Positions 48,546 through 61,330 of a stretch of DNA of 64,000 nucleotides are shown piece by piece; the stretch's first letter is position 1, and every line of letters begins with the position of its first letter. The position numbers and the translations under genes were made by a program. Origin of the DNA: Datisca glomerata (taxonomy: Eukaryota; Streptophyta; Magnoliopsida; Cucurbitales; Datiscaceae); contig QANY01003844.1 in NCBI GenBank assembly GCA_003255025.1, forward strand, positions 991,652 to 1,055,651, read 5' to 3'. The notes beneath the pieces are model-generated. The model had not been told where the DNA came from. It made no database searches and saw only the letters and a list, made by a program, of their open reading frames with translations.

Positions 48546-49307
48546 TTACCTTTTTTTCATCTTGGAGAGATACTTGGTACATTTTCTCTTCCAATGACCT
48601 TCAACCCGACAATGGAAACATTTTCCCTTGGGCTTGCTGTTGTTTTTGTTCTTCTTGACTTTCGGCCATGTCTTGACTTTCTTCTCTTTCTTGTTCTTAC
48701 TTTTTCCCTTACCATTGATCTTCTTCCTCTTGTTACTATTAACAATAGTGGAAGAAGGCTTTAGCTTGACAACATTTACCTCGCCTTCTTTGGTTATATT
48801 CTTATTGAGTGACTCAAAAGTATTCAGTTCATTCAACAATTAGGTCATGTTGAATTTCAACTTGTTCATAACGTAGTTGGTGGTGAACGCATAAAAAGCA
48901 GGTGTGAGCGATTCAAGTATAATGTTGACTTTAGTTCACTCATTAATGGTCGCCTCATGTACTCATACCTCATGTATTATATTGATCATGTTCAAAACAT
49001 GTTCACGCATAGAAGTACCTTTCTTCATCTTAGTCGTCATTAAGCTCCTAGTAGCCTCATGACGACTTTGATCAGACTGTTGCCCAAACATTGCCTGTAA
49101 AGATTCCATAATCTCATAGGCAGTTTCCATGTTCTCATGCTTGGTTCTCAGAACATCATTCATGCTCACAAGCATGTAGCACTTCGCTTTGCTGTTGGAT
49201 TGAATCCAAACATCAAATTTGTCTCTAACATTCTTAGGGGCATTGGCAGCGGGCTCTTCAGGACATTCCTTAATAAGAACAAATTTGTGGCTCTCACAAA
49301 TTAGCAT
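48546..49307 (-). pseudogene. Copia B gag
   Basis: 49307-48963 reads RDKFDVWIQSNSKAKCYML, ETAYEIMESLQAMFG, RHEATRSLMTTKMKKGTSM, a copia gag. It is followed at 48839-48546 by a Lys-rich stretch and the zinc knuckle CFHCRVEGHWKRKC (CX2CX4HX4C intact). An in-frame stop separates the two. Confidence 0.88.
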
Positions 49308-49319
49308 CTTATGAAATTA

Positions 49320-51326
49320 TCACCAGTCAATTTTTTAAGTGCAAGTAAAACAGTAGTAGGATACCTATGGTAGACATAATAATAACTGAAAAATAAAACA
49401 TACATAAATCAATATAATTGAAATAAATATCAAAACTTCAGAAAATAAACGTGATGTATGAATGCAACATATTAAATACATAAATTGTAACATTTACTAA
49501 TCCACGATAAAACAACCTAACAATTAATGTGCTGTCTTAGGGTCAGTCTGATTAATCTTAGACTGTCTATTAGACATTCTCATCCTTATTAATTAAAACT
49601 TAAAATATCTCATATTTTCTCTTTTAATAATAAGGTATAACTAATTTGGTCAAGTCCCAATTATCCACTAAAAGCTTAATTGTGAGTTTGTAAGTGTAAC
49701 TCATTATTTCGGATTTCATGACTTAATTTAGAATAATGTCGCCTTAGGGTAAGTCAAAACTAAACTACATCACTTAGTCCTATCCTCTTATGAAGTTCAA
49801 CCTTGATATTGATACAACTTGAAATCTTCCTTAGGGGGATGAAAACAAAGTCATCTCGAGGCCCTCACTATACCTTACGGTGTTGTACTAATAATGAAAA
49901 CCATATGTTACATTGACATGTCAACCTTCTCTCACTCACTATTTCATGATAATGTGTTTCTGTTTTAACTAATAATTAATTTCAAATTAATTACTAGTTG
50001 AAATAACCGTATGAATGTAAAATTAACAGTTAATCCAATCTAATTGGTCTAAGTTTATTTAACTTTCCAAAGAGCCTAAGTCAAAATTAGGTGAACATAG
50101 AATAACTATTTAATTACATTCATCAAACTTTAACAAAACTCTTTTAATAAAGTTAGTTATCCTAAAGATTACTATAGCCTTTTGAATGGTGTGATTACCA
50201 AGTTTTAATTAATTGAAACATAATAGTTTACATGCAATTGATTTCTCAAAATAATTCATATAAACATACTAGGAAAATCCTAATCAATCATGTTTCTACT
50301 AATGAGATGCATGATCAAATAAAACTGTGTAAAGTTTCATGTATGGCATGTGATCGACTAATGCATGGTCATGTTATCAATCATATCAATATACATTTAT
50401 TTAATAATTAAATAAACTAATGATGAACCGGGTGACTATAGGGTATTTCTAAATTACAACCATTGAAAAATAGAAATAAAATCACAAAGAGAACTTCGTG
50501 AGTACACATTTCCAAAATATCTCATTCTCCACCAGAGGTCTATCTTCATAATCTTCGAGCTTTGAACAAAACCATTTTAATTAGGATAAACTATTTTTCT
50601 TAATTAAATAATCCCTATAATTATCTTTTAAAAAATTACTAAATTTGATTTAGTCAACAAATAATTTAGTGACTCATCAAACTTGGGTCAAACCCAATCA
50701 ATTAATTAATTTTTAATTTTTATAAAATAAAAAATAAAAAATTAATTTTATAATTCAAAAGATAAAAGATAGTTTTAGTTTTCGTAAAACACTACAGGGA
50801 TAGGGTAACACAGTATCAGAGTTTATGTGAAATTTTCCTGGCAGTAACAACAATTACCACCGGCGATAGGACTCTCCCACCGCCGAACACCACTGACCAC
50901 CGCTGATCGCTAGCACTAATTTTTCTAGCGACATTGACGCTGGTGGTCTACTGACGGTGCCAGCACTGGAAATCCAATTTCCGGTGCCAGCGTCAGAATT
51001 CCCTAGGAATTCCTAATTTTGCTTTTCCTCCTTGTTCGTCTCGTACGTTCTTCGTCTTCTCACGATCGAAATCATTACAACATGGTATTCAAAATAAAAT
51101 TGCAAAAAGTCTTATGCCCCAAACGGCTTACATAAGATCTAAGGGAAAATAAAAGAACAAAGTCTAAACCCATAGTCAACATATAATTAACAGTTCATCA
51201 TTAAACCATACATTCAAAAAATAAACTATCCATTCATTCATACATATCCAAATATATTATGAATAATGCAAGAACTTCCACACATTATTTAATATAAAAA
51301 TATACAATGGTCGTTCTGATACAAAT
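49320..51326 (-). other. Copia B 5' leader between the 5' LTR and gag
   Basis: About 2 kb without a coding frame. The segment at 50800-51080 is GC-richer (CCACCGGCGA-type words). No gene seen. Confidence 0.55.
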
Positions 51327-53567
51327 TGTTGGAATCGACAGCGTCGCGCGCCAGAGGCGTGGTGCTTTTTAAATTTTTTATTAAAAACGAATTTTGTTCG
51401 ATAAAAGAAAATAAACGCGACGCAACGGTTTCCATAATAAAAACTTTTATTGAAAACTCTTTTTCAAGCGGATCCATTATATATTTATATATTAAATTAC
51501 AAACATACATGAAAATGAAAATATACCTCTTGTAGTCAAATCATTACAAATCAATGATCTTGCATTTTCACGAACAACAGACCTCGAGATCATACCAAGA
51601 TCTTCCAAACCAATCCTCAAACACACTAGGACGTGTGTGAGCATGTAGAATATCACAAAAACACTTTTCTCTCTCTAGATGTACTCAACATATGAGATCT
51701 AGAGATTTTTGAAAATGGCTGATTTGTGAGACATTTTTTTTATTATTTTCTAATCTTAGAGAGTTTCACCCCGATAACAACTGTGTTGTTAGCACACCAA
51801 TTCAGTATTGAGGTCAATAAAATAATATCTATATCTTTTCTAGGTGAAGGCACATAAGTTTTTTAGGGATATTACAAAATAAAAAATTAATTATAAATGT
51901 GTCCTTGCAGTGGGACCCGCTGTAATTATACACCACTGTGTCACACGACACTGCATTGTGGTGTGAGGTGTCACAGTGCCTCACGGCACTACTGTAGTGC
52001 CGTGAGCCACTACAGTGTGCCACATGGCACTATAGTAGTCCATGTCAATATTTGATTCTCAATCAGTGATTGACATGTGACAGTCCAACATGTCATGTGT
52101 TAATTTCTATAAATTAATTATTTATTTAATCAGAAAAATATATAGATATTAGTTACTTATAAAATAACTTATTCAAATTTTGAATTATTATCTGGTCATC
52201 TCTATCAACTAACTTATTTATTAGTTCACAAATAATAGGTTTAGCTTATTCAAATTTTGAATTATTATCTGATAATAATTTAACATTATTTAATTTCACA
52301 AAGTAATTTTGTCTCAATTATCGATAAATATAAATTAATTGATATAATTATTAAGATATAATTTCAAAAAGATTAATATAAATAATTTAATTTATTAATT
52401 CTTAAATAATTAATCACACATAAATATCTTATAATCACGTACTTGCCCGAGAAATATAATTCTTTTTGCAAGTTAGTCATTTTCTCATGTCCTGAAGTAT
52501 TCACACCCTAAACTGTGTAGTACAATGGTGACTTGGGGACCATAGACTTATAATCTTAAACTCCAATAAATCAGATTATTAATTAAATTTTTAATAATCT
52601 TATTTATTAATTCCATTATTACTCCACTATAAATATGGAATTGCACTCTTAGTGATGATAAAAAATATTTATAGAGTATTCTTGTGTAGTCCATTGATAT
52701 AATCATTTCAAGTAGATTTGTCCTCTAATTATTGATTCGTAAATTACAGCTGGTTAAAATTATCATTTCACACTTCTAATTACCTCTTGATCCTTAAGTA
52801 TCATTAGCCTTCATTTGGCACTTAGGATAGTACTGTACTAAATCTGTCGCATTATACTGGATTAAATAATATTATCTAGTGTTTGGTGCTCTATTAGTTA
52901 AAAATTTTATTATTTGTACAATTTTGGCACATCATAGTACTGGATTGTAAAATTATTTGTCATGATTTGACCCGCAAAAGCATATTTGAAACTCATTGAC
53001 ATGTTATTTTACTTTTTCAACAATAAAATAAATTATATAATTCATGATACCAAATTTAAAACAATTGGAAACCATCCACATTAAACACAAATCAAAATCA
53101 GAATTTCCAGCTCTCAAACAAAGTTATTACTTGGGTGAATGTAATCAAGTCTTGAGGGGGGGGGGAGGTTTGCAGATAATACAAGATTGGAAAGGAATCC
53201 ATTAAGCTCCTATGTAACAATATTCAATATTATAGGATATTAGGAGTCATAATCTGAATAAGAATTCTTATGGTATCCGTTTACGACATGTGATTAAAAA
53301 AAGATGTTATATAGAATGATTCACATTTCTTTCGGATAATGTTTTTGAAAAATACACTTCATTAAATTTAAATTAAGTATTAATTTCTTCAAAAAATGGA
53401 TTCAGAACATCTCTTTCTATATAGTATCTGTCGAGACTTTCAAAGTAAAAAATAAGAGAAAATCACTTGATTCCCTACTTCTGGATCAAACAATCACAAT
53501 AAAACAAGAATATAGTTATATCAATCAGATATCATACAAACCATTTCCATACTAATTCATTACAGAT

Positions 53568-53887
<320 letters not shown>

Positions 53888-54030
53888 ATGGTTACCATGA
53901 GTATTTCTTAATTCTTTTTTTGGAAGAAAAAAAATAATGCCTACAGTAGAAGGACTAATCAGTTAGTTATTTCTTTCATCGTCCCAAACATGCCAATATT
54001 AGCACTGATGGTACTAAGTTTATTGAAAAA

Positions 54031-54199
54031 GTTCTATTTGCTAAATTTATTTCCCTCTATTTTTTCTTTGTTCACTACTTATGTAATAAATCTAAAAAAA
54101 GGGTTCTGATAAACCGGGAAAAATGGAAAGGGCAGCAAATCCAAGGAAATAAAAGCAAATAAGAAAAAAATAGAGGGAAATAAATTTAGCAAATAGAAC
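54031..54199. repeat. 36-bp perfect inverted repeat with 97-bp loop
   Basis: GTTCTATTTGCTAAATTTAT... (54031-54066) is the exact complement of 54164-54199. A third, partial copy of the right arm (AAATTTAGCAAATA) and a duplicated ACACAAAAAAGTATTTGAAG lie at 54200-54310. Confidence 0.9.
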
Positions 54200-55689
54200 A
54201 CACAAAAAAGTATTTGAAGATTCAAAAACAATTATTTGAAGATTTAGCAAATAAATTTAGCAAATAAATTTAGCGCACACAAAAAAGTATTTGAAGATTC
54301 AAAAATAATTACTGAATTTCAGAAACAAATACACGTAAAAAATATGAAGACAATGCTGAATAGCTGATTTCAGCCATTCAAACGAAATTCAAAGTTTCAT
54401 AAACAAAGAAAATTCAAACTTTTCTTAGCTACAATAGTGATTTTCAGCCATTCAAACGAGACCTGAAGATAAATGGTTCCAACACCAAAAATAAGAAAAT
54501 CCAAAATCTAAAATCTAAAAAAAATAGTTCAACTAATAATTTCGCATAAATAATCCCTAATTTCAAAGATTCATAGATTCAGAAGAAAAAAAAAAGAAAC
54601 ATATAAATTCAAAGATCCAAAGATTTAGAAACCAAAGCTTTTTTTTATCAGAAATTCAAACAAACAAAAACCTATATCTAAGAAGAAGGAAAAGAAGAGA
54701 AGAAGAAAGAGGAAGAAGGTATCACCTGCGACGACGAAACTGCCAGGTCCGGCGAGAGAGAGGCTTCAGATTTGTTGGGTCTTTGTCGGGATCGTTCGTG
54801 TGTGCTTCTTGAGGTTTCGTGAATGAAGCTTAGTCCTGTTTAGCCTCCTCCCCCCCTTTTAGGAGGGGACTAAATTATCCTCCCTTTTGGCCAAACGTCT
54901 GACAGTACTAAAATAGTACTGTCCCAAATTTAATAATATCCAATACTGGCTAGCAAACAAGGTCTAATTCACTAGTGAATGACTAATTTATAATTGTATT
55001 ATAAATTTAAACTCTAACAATTCAGTTTCAGAATTAAACACTTAAGAGAACTAATATAGGATCCGTTAGGGGATTCCGAATCTTGTAAGACCATGTTTTC
55101 AGCCATACATATCACTGAACCTTCAAAACAAAAGTCATTAGCCTATTTTACAAGCAAACCTTAACGAGTGAATCAAACGATCTAGTAGACATGCATAGGA
55201 GTTCATGACTACTCAAGATTCAGACTGATCTACACATGATCATCAGATTGATGTGTATTAAATCTTTATGAAAAATGGCAAGTAATAAAGATATTAATTC
55301 ACATTGGTCCTGTCATATATAATCTTATTATATAAAGTACATTCACTAAGATATTTATCCACATCAATGATCCGGAACTGAATCACATGCATTCGTAATT
55401 TTTAGTGAACCGTACTAACAACTATTCATTAAATATCTCATACTTTAATATATTGCTGACAATTTTATTCATTATCTATGATCTAGTCATCTCTTACTAA
55501 TACAAGTTTATAGTCACATTAATGAATATAAAATTTTCATATATTTATATAAATTATTCAACAATAATTTAAAAGAACAATTATAAGAAAAATATAATTT
55601 CATTAAATTTCATATTAAAATATCAAAACACATGCTTTGAGGGCACTACGACCAATAAGTTCCCGCATGGAATTGCAGGGTCGCTCAGC

Positions 55690-57165
55690 TCTCTGCTCGG
55701 GTTCCCTCTCCACCCTTCTGTCTTTCCTAGGGGGACTGTTGTCCCAACGGTTCTTACGAGCGGCCACGAATTCCTTGAGGTACCCCTTTTAGATTAGGAC
55801 CTCAATCTACTCACGGAGGTCAAAGCATCCTTCCGTGTTATGCCTAGAATCCGTGTGATACGTACAGTACTTGGAGGTATCCTTCTTCTATCCATGTATC
55901 CTTATCACTCGGGGCTGCTTCAATAAGCTCTTGTCCCAGATGACGTTGAAAATTCCCCCCACCTGGCCGTGAGGGGGGTGTAGGTGAAAAAATGGCTGGC
56001 CATGGGATTCTTCCCGTCGCGTAGCATCAGTTGACGAGGTGTGGGTGGATCTCAAAAGAGGTAGATGTAGGGTCAGATGGTCTAGAAAGGTGAGCTTGTA
56101 ATACTCCCACAATTCCTTCCCCTTCTAGGATTTCCCGACGCTTGGCCTCTCTAGTTCTCTATCTCCTCAGATCACCTCCTAAGCACTTACGTACTTTTGG
56201 ATCCTAGTTTTGAGCTTAATGAGAGAGACATGATAGTGTTTGGCCATCGACCACCTTATCTTGGAATGAGTGATCCTCCTCCTCTGTGTGGCCACCATCA
56301 TGTCCTCACTGCGTTATTAACTTGCAGAGATTCCAGGTTGAAATGGTTCATATAGTCTTTCAATGAATCCTCAGGTTGCTACTTCACTACCATCAGGTAG
56401 GAGGCTGGCCACTTCTCCCCTTTCCTCTATAAAATTACCCTGCGAACAATTGGGAGAGCTCAATGAATGAATGAATGGTGTTTGGCTTTAACTACCCTAT
56501 CCACTTTTGGGTGGGTCTACTGAGTGTCAAGCAGAATAGTTTGCATATCAAAGGTTCTGAGATGTAGTGTATGTCCATCCAAACCTTGAAAATTTCTAGG
56601 TGTGCAAACGGGGGCTTCTTGAAATTTAGGGGAAGTTCGGCCTGCTGGATTTCCACCAAAAAAGGGGACTAGTTTCCATAGGATGATCCGATGAAGGCCC
56701 TTGCAGTTTGCCCCCGCTCTATTCTTAGCTCCTCTACCTATAGCTAGAGCCTTTGTGTCCTTAACGGTTTTAGTAAAACAATCCCCCCACCATTAGTTTG
56801 TTTTCCATGCCAGGGGCCTCCTTGCATTTTTCCTTGGCTCCCCTATCGTGGGAAGACCCGACCGACAATTCATTTTGCTTCTAGAGGATAGTGTTCGTGG
56901 GAAACTGGGAAAGGGCCTTGCTGGAAAAAGGCTACGACAATGTTGGTAAATGTCGCTACTAGTCTTGTCATTTTCCTGGCCGCCTTGGAGAGAGAACTCA
57001 TCGATTCTTTCTTTTTCCATGGTGTGACCAAAACAGCGGTGGGAGGTTCCTCGGTGAAGAGGAGGGTGGGTCCTCCCTCTCTACTTCCAACTCATTATGA
57101 ATTTTTTCAGAGTGAGATGACGACGCCAGATTCATTATGCCTTCCTATAGTGAACTGTTTCAAGG
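55690..57165 (-). pseudogene. Gypsy gag (decayed)
   Basis: Minus frames from an ATG near 57156 (MNLASSSHSEKIHNE) down to 55690, with many stops. Landmarks: DSLKDYMNHFNLESLQV (capsid region) and KYCTYHTDSRHNTEGCFDL followed by LKEFVAARK, the zinc-finger-like end of Ty3/gypsy Tat-type gag (CxxHxxxxHxTExC). Protease and RT do not follow. Confidence 0.75.
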
Positions 57166-57216
57166 GTTTGGAAGGGGATGGATGTCTTTGCTGTCTTCCC
57201 CACAGACGACGCCAAC

Positions 57217-57951
57217 TATTGTTACCAAAAATCTATGTCGTGAGGTGACATGCTATCTCTCCTCCACATAGGGATCTTTTCTGCCTGAAATCTACACAAG
57301 ATAAAGGAAAAATTCTAAAGACAAAGAGAATCGGGGGTGGTTTCCTCGTCGAAGAGCTTCCGATTCCTAAGTCAATATCCTGGAAAAAATTCGACAATGT
57401 TTCCTTTAGGATAAAGTTGCGTACTTTACACTGCCTCTATATGTGGTATTTATACCTGACCTTGGGAGGGGGATGCATGTTGAATAAGTTTCGGGCGATG
57501 TGACGGCTTTTGTTGAAATGATGACCTGTGGGTAACATTAAATGCCTTTGTCCCCCGAGCTGACGTGCATTAAATGTCGATTTGTCTTTAGTTCTTCCGA
57601 GCGTGGTGTAGAAATTATTTAGTGGCTAACTCGACACTTCATCATGATGATTTGATTTCGACCGATGCCTGTTGCAGATGAGAAAACACCACATGGAGCG
57701 CTACTTTTGACGAATAATGATGATGTCTATCACAGTGCTAGCCGAGCTCCTGCGTCAGGTCTTCTCCTCGGAGCCTTCTAGTTCAAAATTGGTGAATGTT
57801 TCCCTAGCTCCTTTGGAGGCCGACCGGTCAGGTTGGTTCCTTCCCTTTTGGGAGCTCAGCTCTCCAATTCCTCTTGGAGTTAAAGTAGAAATGTCTGTCT
57901 TGGCATGCCACGTGATGCCGTGTCATTAGTAGTCCGAGAATCCCCACAACA
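57217..57951 (-). repeat. 5' LTR of the gypsy element
   Basis: Partner of 38557-39276. On + it starts TATTGTTACCAAAAATCT and ends AATCCCCACAACA, then ATGAG. Confidence 0.92.
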
Positions 57952-58365
57952 ATGAGTTATTGCTACATGCATGTTTTTGGGTTAGAATATGCTAACTCAC
58001 TTTAGTATTTATTACATTTTTAGTTTTATAGTAAATGAATGACGTTATGTCCATTATCTTTAGCAAAATGCAATTTTAAGTTACATGTTCTCTTCTCAAA
58101 GATTTCTTTTATTTCTTTTATCTCGTTTTATGATATAAATTTGTTAGAATTATGAATTTTATAATTTTGAAAATTCTTTGTAGACATTTATCTCCAAATT
58201 TCATTTTACCTACAATAGCTTAAATAAATATATGAGAAAATAACATTTTTGGCATTACTATTTCACTTTTATTTTAGATTTACAATACTTTTCAAAGAGA
58301 ATTTCAAATCATATTGTATAGTTTTTTTTATTGTTTTAACATGTATGAAGCATGTGCTATTGGAC

Positions 58366-60395
58366 TAATTGTATTAAAAAGGCTTAAAACGAAGATTTTT
58401 TTTTCTTTTTACCTTCCAAGCCTAGTATTGATCAAGTCTTTAATTTTTTTCATTTATATTTTTTTCACTATTATTTTTATTGATAATCTAAAAAGTTCAA
58501 TATTTTTTTCTTGTGGACGTATTTAGAGATCTTTATATCATGAACATTGTTTTAGCTAATAACGATGAGTTATTGATTATCAGAATATTTTAGTTTAGTA
58601 TATAATGAATTCACTTTAATATTTGTCAAGTTTTTGTTTTTTTTGTTTTATGATAAATGAAATAATTTTTATTTTCAATTATCCGTAGTAAAATAATTTA
58701 TAAGATTTCATTTTCTCTTTTCAGAGAATTATTCACTATTTCAATTTCCTTTTATCTCATTTTACTATATAAGTTTGTTAGAATTGCACATTCTATATTT
58801 AAAAAGTTATTAAATTTCTTTTTATTTATAATAGTTTAATTATAAATATGAGAATAATATTTTTACCCTTATTATTTTACTTTTATTTTAGATTTACAAT
58901 AACTTTCAATGCTAAAATTTTCATTTCAACGTTAATATTAAGAATGATTTTAGGGTGATTAAATAATTATCCAAATTTTAAGTAATCAAGTGATGTGTCA
59001 ATCATTTACAGTTCGGTTCGGCGGCAAAACGAACCGAACCATGAGTTTTAGTTCGGTTCTTTGGTTCGGTATTATTAATTAAAAATATTTTTTAAATAAT
59101 TTTTAAATGATATTATTGAAAAAACAAATATAAAATTAAAGTTTGCTTCGGTTTGAAAAATCACCAAAATTCTGAACCGAACCGAACATACAAAAGAACG
59201 ATCGAACCGATCATTTTCGGTTCGATTCAGTTCGGCCGGTTTGGTTTGGTTTTGAACACCCCTAAAATGATGTTCTATAACTTATTAAAATAAGTTTTAA
59301 TTGACTAATATTGAAGTTGACATCTATTAGTCACTTAAAACTTGGTCAATTACTTGGTTAGTGTAGAATAACTCTAATATTAAAGCCATGTTTGTTCTTT
59401 ATAATCATTTTGTGATTGAATTAGCATGTTTGTTTAGAGTATTTCTTAAATAAGAATGCAATCCTAATTTACAATATTTTGAGGTAATTGAATTGGAGAA
59501 TAAAATGGAAACAATCATAATTTATAATGGCATTGCAATTCTAATATCAAACAAAATTACTTTCCTACCCTCATTAAAATATTCTTTCAGTTTCTCTCTC
59601 ATTTTATCAATTTAATTAAAATTAACTTGATTAATGTTTGGTTTAGCATTATTAATTTATTAAATATCAATAAAAATAATTAAAATTAATGTTAAAATTT
59701 TTAGTAGTTTTTTTATTATATCTGTAGTTTTATTAATTTGAGTAAAATTATATTTTTAAAATTCAGTCAAGCTTTATGAATTTATTAGATATTAATTTTA
59801 ATTAATCTTTATTAGTTAAATTTTTTTTATTTTTTTAATTAAAGTATTAATAAATATCAATTTAATTAATATTAACTTTATTATAGTTTAGTTTAGTAAT
59901 ATTAATTTGTTTTAAATATTAATAAAAATAAGTAAAATTAATGTCAAAATTTTACATGAAATTTTTTATTACATCTCTTATTTTATTAATTTGATTAAAA
60001 ATATTTTTAAAATTTAGTCTAGTATTATTAATTTTTTAAATGTTCATTATAATTAATTAAAAGTTAATGTTAAAAGTGCATACCAAAATATTTTTTTAGA
60101 TAATATATAACTAAAAGAGCATTTAAGTAACTTTTTTTATTTACACAAATTTACAATAAAAGTTAACTTATACAAAACATAGCAATCATTAATATCATTT
60201 ATCACATCATAGATTATCACTCATCATATACCATGTATAAACAAACATGATAATCTTATTTTACAAGCAATTGAATTACTTGCAATTAAATTACGATGAC
60301 CATTCTAAATTGCATGAACTAAACTACCCCTAATTTCAATCCTACTATATATTTTCAAATTGCTAGCACATGCGAAGCTTGTTTTTTTTGGCTAG
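58366..60395 (+). mobile_element. Helitron-like repeat copy 2
   Basis: Begins where copy 1 ends, with AAAAAGGCTTAAAACGAAG, and follows copy 1 for ~570 bases. The 3' end has stem ACATGC / GAA / GCTTGT with one mismatch (60368-60382) and CTAG (60392-60395) before T. It contains the MITE at 58949-59266 and other AT-rich DNA, so its length is enlarged. No helicase gene. Confidence 0.45.
58949..59266. mobile_element. hAT-like MITE
   Basis: Left TTTAGGGTG and right (complement) TTTAGGGGTGTTC ends; flanked on both sides by ATGAT. Dense GGTTCGG / CCGAACC words near both ends, as in the MITE at 33.6 kb. The 5-base shared flank is short for hAT, so the boundaries are uncertain. Confidence 0.5.
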
Positions 60396-60649
60396 TTATA
60401 AAAATAACTAGTTTGTTTCTTATTTTGATAAAATAAATTCTTTTGTTTCTTTAATAAAAATTTATATGTTTAAAAATTTAAAATTTTTCATAATTGCAAA
60501 AATGTCATATTTATCTTTTTATAAGCAGTAGATATTAATATACTATAATTAAATATATTATTAACATTCTGCAAATGATATAGGAAACTTAGTCACAAGT
60601 TGTATGTTCTAGTGGTAACTACATTTTTAAGGTTAAAAAGTAGTAAATT
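60396..60649. other. Non-genic spacer
   Basis: AT-rich; nothing recognised. Confidence 0.5.
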
Positions 60650-61330
60650 TCAACAAAAGAAATAACAATTATACAAGAGGCACACCCTAGTGTATATAAT
60701 GAAAGTAAACATGCCAAATACGCCTAAACAAAAATGCTATCAGGAAATCATAGACTAGCTTGAGTCGAAGATCCACAGTAGATATTTTTTTATATCTTTG
60801 AAAGACCAAACTCTCTCCCTAATGGTCCTATGACGCATAAAAAAGAGTATCAATATCTCTTAAAGTCCCCTCAAAATGACAACTATTCCTATCGTGCCAA
60901 AGACAATAAATGAAGATGGTAAAATCAAGCTTAAGAAGAGTAGAAAAGAAGCAATTATACTTAGTGAAAGACAGAAGCCACGCGATCGTTTGCTGCGAAA
61001 ACCCATGATCACAATAACGGACTTTACACATGAACTAATATGATCCAAATAGCCAAAATAGAAGTGCAATGACAAAGAGATGCTCACCCGATTCACATCC
61101 ATCCACATAAAAAACGCATGCACTACTCACAGAGGGATTCCACCGTTGAAAATTATCAAGGATAGCCAATCTGTTACGGAAAACTAGCCAACCCACAAAG
61201 CTATATTTCAGAATATGTCCAGAGAACCAGAGTAAGCCATACCAAAGTGCAGTAGGATCAGAGTCATCCACAAACACATCATAAGCGCTAGACACAAAGA
61301 ACTTACCATTTACAGCACGTCCATGTGCAA
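60650..61330 (-). pseudogene. LINE zf-RVT fragment
   Basis: Minus: FVGWLVFRNRLAILDNFQRW, HLFVIALLFWLFGSY, then in another frame TIAWLLSFTKYNC, LDFTIFIYCLWHDRNSCHFE, RERVWSFKDIK. This is the usual C-terminal block of plant LINE ORF2 (zf-RVT, then 'YxLWxERN'). No RT or RNase H nearby. Confidence 0.75.
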
